NCBI GenBank assembly: GCA_024138025.1
Contig: JAMXBD010001591.1
Coordinates: 124,001 to 188,000, forward strand
DNA from: Combretum micranthum
Lineage: Eukaryota; Streptophyta; Magnoliopsida; Myrtales; Combretaceae
Length of the DNA stretch: 64,000 bases
Direction of reading: 5' to 3'
This document shows positions 43,560-54,449 of the stretch, piece by piece; position 1 is the stretch's first letter; the number at the start of each line of letters is the position of its first letter. The translations under genes and the position numbers were made by a program. The notes beneath the pieces are model-generated. The model worked only from the letters and a program-made list of their open reading frames with translations. It was not told the origin of the DNA and ran no database searches.

Positions 43560-43900
43560 GAGATGAAGAAAAGAAAAGTCACAATCACATTAATTCACAC
43601 ATCAATCTTTCATCTACATTATGATTAGTGGCGCAGAAAGCCAAGTTATGCATGACCATATGGCACACTTTTGCTGTGACTCCCGATCCCCAACAAACCC
43701 CACCACTGAGCGGCGTTCTGCGTTTGGTCTGCTGCCACCAGCTGGCGGTGACGGTGGTGGGGCTGTCAGCCCAGGTATTAGTAGGGGGTCCTCAATTTCA
43801 GGGCCTAAAGGTCCAACTTTTACGCGTGTTCACGTGCTATATATTCCACTTTGAAACAATAAAAACAAAATATAACAGGTTATTTTGATGACTGTCCAGT
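43560..43900 (+). promoter_or_regulatory. GC-richer promoter-like stretch, low-copy in appearance
   Basis: About 43625-43845 is much less AT-rich than its surroundings and shows no transposon motif. Near its right end it holds an ACGCGT word (43822-43827), a G-box CACGTG (43831-43836) and a TATATAT-type box (43838-43845), spaced as in a plant promoter. Two frames (43621-43854 and 43628-43888) are open but resemble nothing known to me. It may be the fossil of a promoter or of an exon. No gene follows before element E3. Confidence 0.3.
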
Positions 43901-44417
43901 GCTCTATTACCGAAAAAGAAAGACTGTCGGATTCTCCTAGATGTTATATATGTTAAGGTTAATCATAAAAAAGGGAAAATATATCTGGATTTTTAACATA
44001 GGCTTGTCTTCTTCTTCTTTTCATTAGCTAATGTATACTTTTTTTCAAATTACATGACTGAATTTTTTATATTAATATGTGTAATTATTTTTAGGTAAAT
44101 TATTTTAAAAAGAACTAATATTTTAGAATAAGTTTACATAAAATATCAATATTTCGAGTTATTAGAAAAAAAAATTAATATTTTATAAAGTAAGAAAAAC
44201 AAGATATCATTTGAGAAAATTTAAGGAAATTTAATAAAAAAAATCTAAATATGGATATCTTAAATGAAGTTACTAAATATCTATTCCTCGTTTGATTAAT
44301 TTTACAAAATGATGAGGGTTTTTTTTAATTATTCAGGATATTGATACCTTAAATGAATTTGCCATAAATGTTGATATCTTCTTATATAATTTATCTTTTT
44401 TCTTTTAGGTAGATCCT

Positions 44418-44422
44418 ACATG
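44418..44422. repeat. Target site duplication ACATG (left)
   Basis: Identical to 49830-49834. Confidence 0.9.
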
Positions 44423-44842
44423 TGTTGTCGAGCTAAAACTAGGGTCTTTCGAACACAGCAAACACAAGTCAAACAAAAGGAACGAACCAAAGAAGAAACA
44501 AGATGAACAGGAAGCTCGGTCGGAAAGAATGAAAGAGAGACCATAGTGTGGGAAATAAAGAAGCTGGGCCTAACATAACGGGCCGAACCTAATATGAATG
44601 GGCCAAATTACTCCGGTTGGGCCAATTTATTTAAAAGTTGTATTATTTCCATTCTGTTACAAGTTGTTAGTATAGATTCTAAAATTTGTTATACATGAGG
44701 AAATTACAGTTGTAAAAAAACAAACTGAGCATCTTCCTTTTCTATAAAAAGGAAATGACTCATATACAATATCATCAATGAAAAATACAAAAACATTGCT
44801 TCCTCACATATTCTCTGTATTCGGAGAATTAAGTAGACATTA
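44423..44842 (+). repeat. 5' LTR of E3
   Basis: 420 bp with a TATA box at 44743-44750. It ends directly before the primer site. Confidence 0.92.
44743..44750 (+). promoter_or_regulatory. TATA box in E3 5' LTR
   Basis: TATAAAAA, also present in the 3' LTR (49730-49737). The position fits the U3/R boundary. Confidence 0.5.
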
Positions 44843-44844
44843 AG

Positions 44845-44860
44845 TGGTATCAGAGCTTGC
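44845..44860 (+). other. Primer binding site of E3 (initiator tRNA-Met)
   Basis: TGGTATCAGAGCTTGC, two bases after the LTR. The complement matches the 3' end of plant initiator tRNA-Met, the usual primer of many chromoviruses. Confidence 0.85.
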
Positions 44861-44869
44861 TTCGGTTGG

Positions 44870-45940
44870 ATGGTCAAAACCCGAGCAGGAGTAGCAATGG
44901 AAGAGTCCTTGAAGGCAATGGAGGAAAAGTTGATGAAGACATTCACTGAAATCCTTCAGCAGCAATAGGCGACCATGGAACGTTTTGAGCGGCCTTATCT
45001 GATCTGCAACAAAAAATACAAGAACCTGTTAATTCTGGACAAGGCAACACACCTGCAACTAGTTCGGAACAGAGGAGGGAAAAAACAGTAGCAAATGCTT
45101 CATTGACGACCGATGAAGCTCCTCACCAATTATCAACCAGAGCCACTCATCTAGCATTTCTAATATTCACGGGTATTGATCTTAAGTCTTGGCTAATTAA
45201 GGCAGAGCACTACTTTGAATTGGATGGTACACCTGTTAGCTTAAGAGCAAAGGTAGCAGCCATGCATTTTGAGGACTTAGCTTTACATTGGTATCATGCT
45301 TTTGCACAAAATAGGGTGCAACAGCATCCAATCACTTGGGACGAACTAGTTATTGGGTTACAGCAGAGGTTTGGTATGGATTTGTTCGAGGATCCTATGG
45401 CTTCCTTGAAAGAATTGATCTAAAAAGGATCTCTGGAGGAATACTGGATAGATTTTGAATACCTAACTACTCTGGTGCACTTAACTGAAAATTACAAAAT
45501 TAGTTGTTTTTTAAGCGGTCTTAAACCCGAAATACAATACCCAGTCAAAATGTTTCAACCCCAAACCTTGCAGCATGCTTACACCTTAGCTAAACTCTAA
45601 GAAAACACGTTAGAGGCCACCCGATTCCCTCAGAGGAATTACCGAACCTCTTACCTTAACCACAGCACTGCTATCCCAGGACAAACCTCATTACCAAACC
45701 CAAATCCACACACAATAACCTTAACTTCCAAAACACTTCCAAACCTAAACACTTAACTCCAAACACTCAGCCAAATCCATCTAATGTCCAGAGTACTCAA
45801 CCAATCACCACACTGTCCTTAAACCAAAATAATGCCTGTAAACCCAAGAGGTTAACACCAAAGGAGTTAGAGGAAAAGAGGAGGAAAAGGCAGTGTTTCT
45901 GGTGTGACGAGCCTTTTGGCCCAGGACACCGATGCAAGAG
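44870..45940 (+). pseudogene. E3 gag, broken
   Basis: The ATG at 44870 begins a frame with MVKTRAGVAMEES and a coiled-coil-like stretch. A TAG follows near 44966 (context suggests a lost CAG), then a shift near 44985 leads into the frame 45103-45423, which has the retrotransposon-gag domain (FTGIDLKSWLIKAEHYF, FEDLALHWYHAF). It ends at TAA 45421-45423 (context suggests CAA), continues in frame past another TAA near 45598, and shifts again before the zinc knuckle CFWCDEPFGPGHRC (45894-45935). Gag would form the particle and bind RNA. Confidence 0.85.
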
Positions 45941-45953
45941 CAAACCCCTGAGG

Positions 45954-46532
45954 ATGTTATTGGTAGATGAAGATGAGGAGAGTGTGTTGGAAGAAGAATT
46001 TAAGGAGGAACCAACCTTAGAGGATGAATTATCCAAATTAACTTTAAGTGCAATCAATCAAATTCAGGTGGTGGAAATGATGAGATTGTTGGGTTATTAT
46101 AAGAAGAGGAAGCTGGGGGTGTTTGTTGATTCAGGAAGTTCCTTGAATTTCCTAGATGAGAGAGCTGCTAAAGGGTTGGGTTGTATAGTTGAAAATACTA
46201 AAGCAGTGAAGGTTGCCTTAGCTTATGGAACTCCTATGCTCACTAAGGGATTCATACCACAGCTTCCCTTGGTTATACAAGGCTACACATTCGACCTAGA
46301 GTTTCATGTATTACCTTTGGAGGGAGAAGATATTGTGCTAGGCATTCCTTGGTTGAGACAACTAGGAGATATCATATGGAACTTCTGCAATTTAACTATG
46401 GAATTCACTCATGGAGGGAAGCGTTGCAAATTGCAAGGAATGAAGGATCCTTTAAGGGTTATTGATGGAGATAATCTTAGTAAAATCCTTACTGACAAGA
46501 GATCTCCATTGAATTACAATGCTGGATGGTAG
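45954..46532 (+). CDS. E3 protease region
   Basis: 192 codons in frame with the upstream zinc knuckle. An acidic linker (residues 1-30) leads to the aspartic protease: [11 protein letters not shown] at about residues 58-68 and a [13 protein letters not shown] block near residue 130. The frame then runs into a TAG at 46530-46532, where RT begins in a different frame at 46526, so one shift separates them. The protease would cut the polyprotein. Confidence 0.8.
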   Translation: MLLVDEDEESVLEEEFKEEPTLEDELSKLTLSAINQIQVVEMMRLLGYYKKRKLGVFVDSGSSLNFLDERAAKGLGCIVENTKAVKVALAYGTPMLTKGFIPQLPLVIQGYTFDLEFHVLPLEGEDIVLGIPWLRQLGDIIWNFCNLTMEFTHGGKRCKLQGMKDPLRVIDGDNLSKILTDKRSPLNYNAGW

Positions 46533-47500
46533 TGGCAAAACAGTGTGACACCCATCAAGCATCCTCTGAAGCTATTCCACCATGTATCTTGGATCTACTG
46601 GAAGAATTTCATGAAGTGTTTGAACAGTCCCAATCATTACCACCAGTACGAGGACATGAACACAAGATTCACTTATTAGAAGGTGCCCAACCGGTCAACC
46701 TTAGCCCCTACAGACATTCCACCCTCCAGAAAAATGTACTGGAAGAAATGGTTAGGGAGATGTTGCAGCAAGGAACCATAAGACCCAGCCATAGTCCTTA
46801 CTCTTCACCAGTGGTTCTAGTGAAGAAAAAGGATAACTCGTGGAGGATGTGTGTGGACTACCGTGAGCTTAACAAGTTGACAATAAAAGACAGGTACCCA
46901 ATACCTTTAATTGATGATTTATTTGATGTTATTTGGGGCATGTTACTTCAGTAAACTGGATTTAAGGTCTGGGTATCATCAAATACTGATGGATCCCAAA
47001 GATGTCTATAAAACTGTTTTAAAACACATGCTGGTCACTATGAATTCTTGGTTATGCCCTTTGGACTAACCAATGCACCATCTACCTTCCAAGGATTAAT
47101 GAATGATTTGTTTCGAGAATATCTAAGGAAGTTTGTGTTAGTATTCTTTGATGATATTTTGGTATATAGTGGTGATCTAGATGAGCATGTTAAACATTTG
47201 AGAGTGGTTTAGAGATTCTAAGAAGGGAAACATTATACTTGAAACGTAGCAAATGTGTGTTTGGTGTTGCCTATTGAATATTTAGGACATGTGATCTCTA
47301 ACATGGGGTAACTACTGATCCAAAAAAAGTAGAAGCAGTACAGAATTGGAAAAGACCCATGAATGTGAAGCAACTTAGAGGATTTTTGGGCTGGTTGGGT
47401 ACTACCGTAGATTCATTCAGGGGTATGGGTTAATAACTAAACCTCTCACCCAACTGCTGAAGAAAAACAGTTTTGAGTGGAATCAAGAAGCAGAAAAAGC
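46526..47500 (+). pseudogene. E3 reverse transcriptase, frameshifted
   Basis: 46526-46954 is open and carries [19 protein letters not shown] and [14 protein letters not shown] shift at about 46940 is needed to continue with [14 protein letters not shown], and another near 47024 in a T/A run, before [20 protein letters not shown] and the catalytic FFDDILVYS (from 47144). Further one-base changes near 47210, 47265, 47305 and 47390 break the thumb part. Every needed change is a single base, mostly in homopolymers. Confidence 0.85.
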
Positions 47501-47507
47501 CTTTGAA

Positions 47508-48284
47508 ATGATTAAAAAGGCTTTAACCAGGGCACCAGTATTAAGGTTACCTAATTTCTCCAAACCATTCTTGATTGAGACAGATGCTTGTGATGATGGT
47601 ATTGGAGCGGTTTTGATGCAAGACCAACACCCCATTGCTTATTTTAGCAAAGCACTAGGAGTAAAGCAAAGAGGGTGGTCTATCTATGACAAGGAAATGA
47701 TGGCTGTGGTGCAGGCAGTAGAAAAATGGAGGCATTACTTGATTGGAAGACACTTTATAATTAAGACAGACCATCAAAGTCTTAAATACTTATTGGATCA
47801 ACGATTAATCACTAGCAGCCAACAAAAATGGTTAACCAAGCTGCTAGGCTTAGATTATGAGATCCAATACAAAAGTGGCTGTACTAATAAGGTGGCTGAT
47901 GCTCTTTCCCGAGCTGGTAGTGGAGGGCTGAGTACTATGGTTTACACCTTGGATATGACCACTGAGTTAATAGAGTATATCCAAGCCAGTGTGAACGCTC
48001 ATGAACCCTATGCCTTAATAATTCAGCAACTTAAGGCAGGTAAACCAATTGAGGGATTCTCTATGAAAGATGAGTTGCTAAGGAGGAAAGGAAAGATTGT
48101 TGTGGGACCGGACATGGAACTCAGGAAGAAGCTGATCTCACTGTATCATGATGGAACTATTGGAGGACACTCAGGCACTCATGCTACCTTCAAAAGAATA
48201 CATGCCATCTACTATTGGAAAGGAATGGAAAGGGAGGTAAGACAGTATGTGAGGGAATGTGAGGTTTGTCAACCACAAATATGA
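47508..48284 (+). CDS. E3 RNase H and integrase zinc finger
   Basis: 258 codons. RNase H: IETDACDDGIGAVLMQ (first catalytic Asp), YDKEMMAVVQAVEKWRHYL (Glu), IKTDHQSLKYLL (Asp) and VADALSR at the end. Integrase N-terminal zinc finger: the histidines of YHDGTIGGHSG and the cysteines of CEVCQ. The frame is lost by one base at about 48275, just after CQ. Confidence 0.85.
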   Translation: MIKKALTRAPVLRLPNFSKPFLIETDACDDGIGAVLMQDQHPIAYFSKALGVKQRGWSIYDKEMMAVVQAVEKWRHYLIGRHFIIKTDHQSLKYLLDQRLITSSQQKWLTKLLGLDYEIQYKSGCTNKVADALSRAGSGGLSTMVYTLDMTTELIEYIQASVNAHEPYALIIQQLKAGKPIEGFSMKDELLRRKGKIVVGPDMELRKKLISLYHDGTIGGHSGTHATFKRIHAIYYWKGMEREVRQYVRECEVCQPQI

Positions 48285-48999
48285 AAATGTGGCGCAACCA
48301 GGTTTGCTCCAGCCATTACCCATTCTAGAAGGGTATTGGACTGATCTCTCGATGGATTTTATTGAAGGACTTCCAAGGTCACATGGGAAAGAAGTTATTA
48401 TGGTAGTAGTTGATCGTCTCAGTAAGTATGCTCATTTTATCAGTTTAACTCATCCTTTTACTGCTCCTCAGGTGGCTAAATTGTACTTGGAAAATGTGTT
48501 CAAATTACACGGGCTTCCTCATTCTCTAGTGAGTGACAGGGACCCCATCTTTGTTAGTAGATTCTGGAGTGAATTTTTTAAACTGCAGGGCGTGGAATTA
48601 AAACTATCTTCTGCATACCATCCACAATCGGATGGCCAAACAGAAGTAGTAAACAGATGTTTGGAGACATACTTGAGGTGTCTGACCAGTGATGAACCAC
48701 ACCTATGGGTGGAATTTTTAGCCCTCGCTGAATGGTGGTACAACACCAATTATCATTCGAGGGCTAAATCTACTCCGTTTGAGCTAGTATATGGGTATGC
48801 ACCACCAATTCATTTACCCTACGTTCCAGGAGACTCAACAAATGATTTGGTGGACCAGCTACTGACAGAACGGGAGAAAAACCTAAAGAAGCTACAGTTT
48901 CACTTAAGAAGGGCTCAAAACAAAATGAAAGTCATGGCAAACAAAAAGAGGTCCGAGAGAGTTTTTAAAATTGGAGATTGGGTACTAGTCAAACTCTAA
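48259..48999 (+). CDS. E3 integrase core
   Basis: 246 codons. DDE residues: Asp in LSMDFIEGLP, Asp in LVSDRDPIF, Glu in HPQSDGQTEVVNR. The frame ends at TAA (48997-48999) in VKL-stop-PYRQ, where E1 and relatives have VKLQPYRQ, so it is a C-to-T change of a Gln codon. Beyond it the same frame continues. Confidence 0.87.
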   Translation: MRFVNHKYENVAQPGLLQPLPILEGYWTDLSMDFIEGLPRSHGKEVIMVVVDRLSKYAHFISLTHPFTAPQVAKLYLENVFKLHGLPHSLVSDRDPIFVSRFWSEFFKLQGVELKLSSAYHPQSDGQTEVVNRCLETYLRCLTSDEPHLWVEFLALAEWWYNTNYHSRAKSTPFELVYGYAPPIHLPYVPGDSTNDLVDQLLTEREKNLKKLQFHLRRAQNKMKVMANKKRSERVFKIGDWVLVKL

Positions 49000-49405
49000 C
49001 CCTACAGACAACAGACCCTCAAGCAACATGCAAATAAAAAACTCAACCCTAAATTCTATGGACCGTACAAAATAATTGATAAAATCAGTGAAGTAGCTTA
49101 CCGATTGCAGCTGCCCGAAGGATCGACCATCCACCCCACCTTTCATGTATCCCAGTTGAAGGCTTTCATTCCTGGTCACCACTCCACTAACACTGATCTC
49201 CCCGCACTGTACGATTCCGAGTCCTGGGAGCCCGAATCCATCCTGGAGAGAAGACTGGTGAAAAGAGGACCTGCATCAGACACGTTAGTGTTAGTCAAGT
49301 GGAAAAACAAACCCGACATGAAGCTACATGGGAATTCTTCTCAGATCTGACCTTGCGATTCAAAGACGAATCCTTGTGGACAAGGATTCTTGGAGGGAGG
49401 GATGA
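49000..49405 (+). pseudogene. E3 integrase C-terminus and chromodomain, broken
   Basis: Continues the integrase frame with KFYGPYKII (GPY/F module), STIHPTFHVSQLK and a chromodomain (SWEPESILERRLVKRG, LVLVKWKNK). A one-base shift near 49315 moves the last part (HEATWEFFSDL) into another frame that runs on into the LTR. The chromodomain would bind histone marks and guide insertion. Confidence 0.8.
49391..49405 (+). other. Polypurine tract of E3
   Basis: TGGAGGGAGGGATGA directly before the 3' LTR; primes plus-strand DNA. Confidence 0.8.
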
Positions 49406-49829
49406 TGTTGTCGAGCTAAAACTAGGGTCTTTCGAACACAGCAAACACAAGTCAAACAAAAGGAACGAACCAAAGAAGAAACAAGATGAACAGGAAGCTC
49501 GGTCGGGAAAGAATGAAAGAGAAGACCATAGTGTGGGAAATAAAGAAGCTGGGCCTAACATAACGGGCCGAACCTAATATGAATGGGCTAAATTACTCCG
49601 GCTGGGCCAATTTAGTTATAACAGTTGTATTATTTCCATTCTGTTACAAGTTGTTAGTATAGATTCTAAAATTTGTTATACATGAGGAAATTACAGTTGT
49701 AAAAAAACAAACTGAGCATCTTCCTTTTCTATAAAAAGGAAATGACTCATATACAATATCATCAATGAAAAATACAAAAACATTGCTTCCTCACATATTC
49801 TCTGTATTCGGAGAATTAAGTAGACATTA
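49406..49829 (+). repeat. 3' LTR of E3
   Basis: 424 bp, matches the 5' LTR closely. TATA box at 49730-49737. Confidence 0.92.
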
Positions 49830-49834
49830 ACATG
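49830..49834. repeat. Target site duplication ACATG (right)
   Basis: Identical to 44418-44422. Confidence 0.9.
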
Positions 49835-50470
49835 ATTAAACTCCTCATGATAACATATCAATCTTTGAAAAAAAAAAGAAGAAACACAGAGACTGGAAAA
49901 AAGAAACAAGTAGATTTGAAAAAATGATTTAATTAGCCTTTATATAAGAATTGCAAACTTAAAAAGAAATATAAATTTATAATCAAGTAAAAAGGGAGGG
50001 GGGGGGGGGGGGGGGGGGGTGGGGGGTGGTGTGGGGGAAAGAGGAAAAGTGAGAACTTTGATGTATAACTTGAAAAAAGAAAAAAAAAAAAAAGAGTTCG
50101 CAAAATAGGAAAGTACAAAAAAGTTAAGGCTGTATGACTTTTTAAAAAAATTACAAGGGTTAGCTTAAGTGAAAAGGCAAAAGAACTTACTGTATTTGTG
50201 TAATTAACCACTACTAGAAGAAAGGAAAAACTTTACATATCATTGCAAACTAGAGAAATTTGATTTGAAATTTGACTTCGATATATAATAATGTTAAAAC
50301 AAAGGAATTGTGGGATATAGGATTATCTATGTGATTTCAGTGTTATGCAGTATATAAATAAATATCTTTAATAGTTACATACATGATACAATGTGAGTCA
50401 TAATGATGAAATACGTGCTAAACCCTAAAATTTTTCTATTATAGCATACATGATTATGTCTCGTGGTGGG
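49835..50470. other. AT-rich gap with a poly-G tract
   Basis: Continues the target sequence after E3. No gene or transposon is recognised. A 22-base G run (49998-50019) is followed by G/T-rich sequence like that at 22238-22262; the minus-strand ORF across it (49933-50211) is poly-proline and not credible. Confidence 0.5.
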
Positions 50471-50482
50471 GTAGAATAGTAT

Positions 50483-50830
50483 ATGGATGGTGTTTTCGGC
50501 ACCGGTCGGATTGGTCTAGAATTGCTGGGTCACGAATCTAGTGAGTACGTACTCGGAACCAATCCAAGTATTGAATGCATTAGGTCAATCCAAAGCCTCC
50601 TTTCTTGTTCTTTTACTTTTGTAAGACGAAATGCAAATTGTGTTGCTAATTGGGTAGCTACGTATTTCAGAAGGAGGATGTGTCCGATGGATTGATGGCT
50701 CTCCACCCCATCCTCCCTTCAAAAGCTACTAGATCGGGATGTTTTGAATCGTACTGACCTTTCATGTATTATCCCAGATAATGGGTAAGTTTGATTAAAT
50801 ATAATTATTTCTATTCGATCAAAAAAAAAA
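50483..50830 (+). pseudogene. 3' end of a LINE (RNase H-like tail and poly-A)
   Basis: 50483-50695 encodes an RNase H-like C-terminal piece (SIECIRSIQSLL, then FVRRNANCVANWVA), the type found at the end of plant L1-like reverse transcriptases and related host proteins. Stops follow, then an AT-rich 3' end with 'taattatttctattcgatc' and a run of A (50821-50830). The position of the poly-A directly after this word fits a 5'-truncated LINE. A target duplication was not found. Confidence 0.6.
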
Positions 50831-50839
50831 TCTAAAGCC

Positions 50840-52400
50840 TCCTTTCGATTCACAAAAAACACGTTATTCTTTTTTTAATTTTAAAAGTAATTTTGAAAGT
50901 TAAAAATTTAAAAAAAAAACAAAATTTAAAATTAAGTTAAACAATTTTTCAACTTAACATAAAAAAAACTAAAAATAATATTCTTCAACTCATTTGTTAA
51001 AAGTTTTGTTTAACACATGTATTTATTTTATATACAAATTATTTATTTGTAGTTGCGAAATAAGTAACGTGGGACTATAAAAAACTCAACACATAAACAA
51101 CTATTATAAAGATGAAAAGAAGTCTCACATTTTTAAGAAACAATATTCGATTTAGTTAAAAGTCCATAAAAAACAAATCAAACTTGTTAAGCATATTTAT
51201 CGGTTTTATAATTAACAACAATACCATGTTTAATGTGGCGAATAATAATAAATTTTTCGTTTTCAAAATAATTTAAATATTCTTTTCTTTTGCTATTTAT
51301 ATTTTTTTTCACATTTATTTTTTTTTCTTTTTCTTTCTTTATATATGTGTGTGTGTGTATATATATATATTATATTTGGATTGATCCAATTATCTATTGA
51401 ATCTATATATAGGTCATGACCCATATGACCGGATTACTAATAAGTCCTTGTCAATTCTAATCAGACTGGTTTACAGATTCTATCCGACTCAGGTCAAGGT
51501 CTATATGGAGTATAATGTAATCCACCATACCATTCTGGGTATTTATGTGGCCAAGGTTTTAGACTTAAATTTATAATGTGTAACACCTAAATTGATAACC
51601 TATCCCAATATTTAGATTTCAACAGCATCTAAACTCTGTTTAGTATTCTGATTACTTTCTTAGCTCCTTTATTACACTAGAAACAACGGTTATTAAAAGA
51701 TACAACATGCTTATTTTTCAAAAGATAAGGTTCAGTTAAACATATCTAGTATCTGCTAAGTACGATGGATGGGATTTTAATTTTGCAATGGAAAAAAAAA
51801 TGAAAAAGAAAAAGGAGAGAGGACCTTTACTATATATTAATGTCCTTAAACAGTCTCGCTTAACCGTGATAATATAATGGTAATCCCTATCTCCTTGATA
51901 TGCTCTTTGCTATGTTTTACTAAAGGATTTGAGTCTTTTATGATCAACATTGTAAATTCTTGATTCTAGTCATCGAAAAATGGAGCTTTTCCGAACTTAT
52001 TATATTTTATTATTGAAAATTCTTTTTTTCTTTCGATCCTACATTATATATAATTGTTTATCTGGATCAACCATTAATAGTTCCCCCCAAATCATACTTT
52101 AGTTTGACATGCAAATTAACTTTGTTGACATCCTATTTTTCTCTTTTTCTTTTTTTTAATCAATCTTCTTATTATTATTTTTCTTTTTAAGGAATTATAA
52201 AAAAACACTTACCTGTGTTTACCTCTTTTACCTATAATTGACCTGTGATTTTTTTTTTTAGAAACAACTGATCCAAGAAAATGCTTCGATATGTTTTTTT
52301 AAAAAAAAAAAAAAAAAACATTACTTAAGGCAAACGTGCTAGTCAAGTGACAAATCTAAACATTAAAAAGACAAAAAAAAAAAAAAACTAGCAGGACAAA
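50840..52400. other. AT-rich stretch without gene
   Basis: Long A/T runs and a (TG)n/(TA)n patch near 51345-51370. A short block near 51068 (GTGGGACTATAAAAAACTCA) resembles 41468. The ORF at 52414-52632 just beyond has no recognisable content. Confidence 0.5.
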
Positions 52401-52683
52401 GCACCACCACACTTTGAATCAGATGAACACAAGTATGGGTTCAAAGCTTGAGCACAAGTCTTTCTTTAACAACACATGCATGAACATAAAAGAAGTAGTG
52501 ACAAAACTTCAAAGCTTCACTAACTTGGATCATAAACATATATGGATCTACATTGATGGGTTTGACTTAATAGTGTCAGAGGTTGGTGATGTTCGAACGG
52601 TCAGCATGGTGAGTCACGAGTTGACTCAGTGAACTTCATAAGTACGGGGGCTAAGTTCAAGTTGGTTGAGTTAGGGTCTGGTT

Positions 52684-53502
52684 CATGATTGTCAAACTTG
52701 AGTTTCTACCTAGAATCGCTAAGGATCCATAGAATCGAATGTAAAATCGAAACGTAGAATCGTAAGATTCTACAACTAATGCAAATTTGTTTGCAAAAAA
52801 CCATCGATGTACTTACTAAACTAATAAAACTTTAAATAAATTATGAAAAAAAAGAATTTAGTATTAAATTAGTTACATACAACCAAAATTTAAGTTTTAC
52901 TAATCATAATTCATACTTTCATTAATATATTTAGTGCAATTTTATAATTAAAATAATTATTTTTATTTAATGATTCATAATATATAATTATTAAGATATA
53001 TTGCAGATCATTTAAATTATCATGTGTAGTAGCTAGTTTTGTGCAGTAATGAGTATTTTCAAAAAACTATAGCACTATATATATTAGTTTAATTTTCATT
53101 CAAATTGTTCAAAATATATCTAATTATATAATCTAAAAGAAAATAACTCTCTGAAAAATACAAAAAAAAGGAAATAAAAGGAAAAAAATTAAAAAAAAAC
53201 TAAAATGAATTAGATTAATATAACTATCAAGAATCAGCCCCAAAAACCCTAAATTTAAAACATATTAAATTGATCGCATTTTTAAAGTTCAAATAGAAAA
53301 AAAAGTGTAAAATTACAATTTTACAATTCTACTGCCGATTCTACCACCGATTCTACTATCGATTTTACCACCGATTATATTTATGATTCTACTTACAAGT
53401 TTACTCAAAAAACCATTTTGTATATGGGTTGAATCGAAATCTCATCATCAACTCGTAAACTCATAGAAACGTACAAGTGGACTCACGAGTTTGATAACCA
53501 TG
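52684..53502. mobile_element. hAT-like non-autonomous element
   Basis: Ends CATGATTGTCAAACTTGAGT and GAGTTTGATAACCATG (inverted). A perfect 8-bp duplication GTCTGGTT flanks it (52676-52683; 53503-53510). Inside are repeated 'gaatcg' words near the left and 'cgattctacca' words near the right (53325-53400). No ORF. Confidence 0.85.
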
Positions 53503-53874
53503 GTCTGGTTGATCTATCTTAGGGGTCACGATAAAGTGAATCTAGGCTTGTTTCTGCTTTAGACAACGTTGAAGGAGATGGTGAGGGTGGATTTCACGGT
53601 AGTAAGTGTTAGCTTAGAAGGTGGTCCAACTTGGTTGTCGTGGGTTTGTGCAAGGTGGCTATGGGTCGGCCAAGTTTGGAGAAGAAGATGGATGGTGATG
53701 TGTTAGCTCCAATTTGGTGAAGGTCTAGTGGGTCTACAAAGTAGCAAATGGGAGAAGGTTGAATGGGTATGGTGTCGAGTTGATATGGCTATGTGATTTT
53801 GGAGTTCAGTGTCAATGGTAGATAGAGGCTAACACTAACATGCCTTTTAATTTGTCACGTAAGGTATGTGTGGC

Positions 53875-54441
53875 TATAGGTGAGCATTTGGACTGAGTCA
53901 TTTTTGCATGTTTTTAAATGGGTCATAAATTTTTAGATTCAGCCTGCATTGGCCCCTGGGCTAAACGGGTAAGCCTATGGACCAAATAAATTTTTTTTTA
54001 TTTTTATTTTTTATGTTAATTTATGAAAAAAATTAGAATATTTGTATATTTTAGGATTATATATATTAATAATTAACTTTTTTGATATTTTAATTATTTA
54101 TATATAAATTTTTTTTTAAAATGATTTATTGAATATTATATTACGTTTAAATTAATAAATATATACTTAAAAATGTTAAATGCTTGTGGTGTGTGTATCA
54201 ATATATCTTATTCTATAACATATAATACATAATCATTAATATATTATAATTATTGTTATTAAACTTTTTTTAATATTTCAGCCCATAGGCCAGCACGGTG
54301 CTTCATAGGCTAGCCAACTTTTAATCCGCGGCTAAATGAGCAGAGCCATTTTAACCTGCTTTAAAGGGTTGAAAAAATTTATTGCGGCCCATTTTTTAAA
54401 ACGGATAAACAGGCTACTTTGTAGGCCACGACCCATATCTA
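53875..54441. mobile_element. hAT-like non-autonomous element (GGCCCA type)
   Basis: Ends TATAGGTGAGCATTTGGACT and GACCCATATCTA, with an 8-bp perfect duplication TGTGTGGC (53867-53874; 54442-54449). Interior AT-rich; GGCCCA-type words on both flanks. No ORF. Confidence 0.8.
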
Positions 54442-54449
54442 TGTGTGGC

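Larger units (their letters stand above)
44423..49829 (+). mobile_element. Ty3/gypsy chromovirus E3, young
   Basis: LTRs 44423-44842 and 49406-49829 start TGTTGTCGAGC and end GAATTAAGTAGACATTA. A perfect 5-bp duplication ACATG flanks the element (44418-44422; 49830-49834). The LTRs differ, by eye, in two clear substitutions, two 1-base indels and one short patch. A primer site for initiator tRNA-Met and a clean polypurine tract are present. gag-pol encodes all domains plus a chromodomain but is broken by many small frameshifts and several stops. It differs from E1 in LTR and gag, so it is a different family of the same broad group. Confidence 0.93.

Noticed and set aside
43621..43888. Two plus-strand frames (77 and 86 codons) in the GC-richer stretch
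   Set aside because: Open only because the stretch is short and GC-richer. The G-box and TATA-type box lie at their 3' ends, which does not fit a coding role.
49933..50211. 92-codon minus-strand frame with a poly-proline stretch
   Set aside because: Produced by the 22-base G run and A/T-rich flanks.
52414..52632. 72-codon plus-strand frame
   Set aside because: No recognisable domain, no promoter context, AT-rich flanks.
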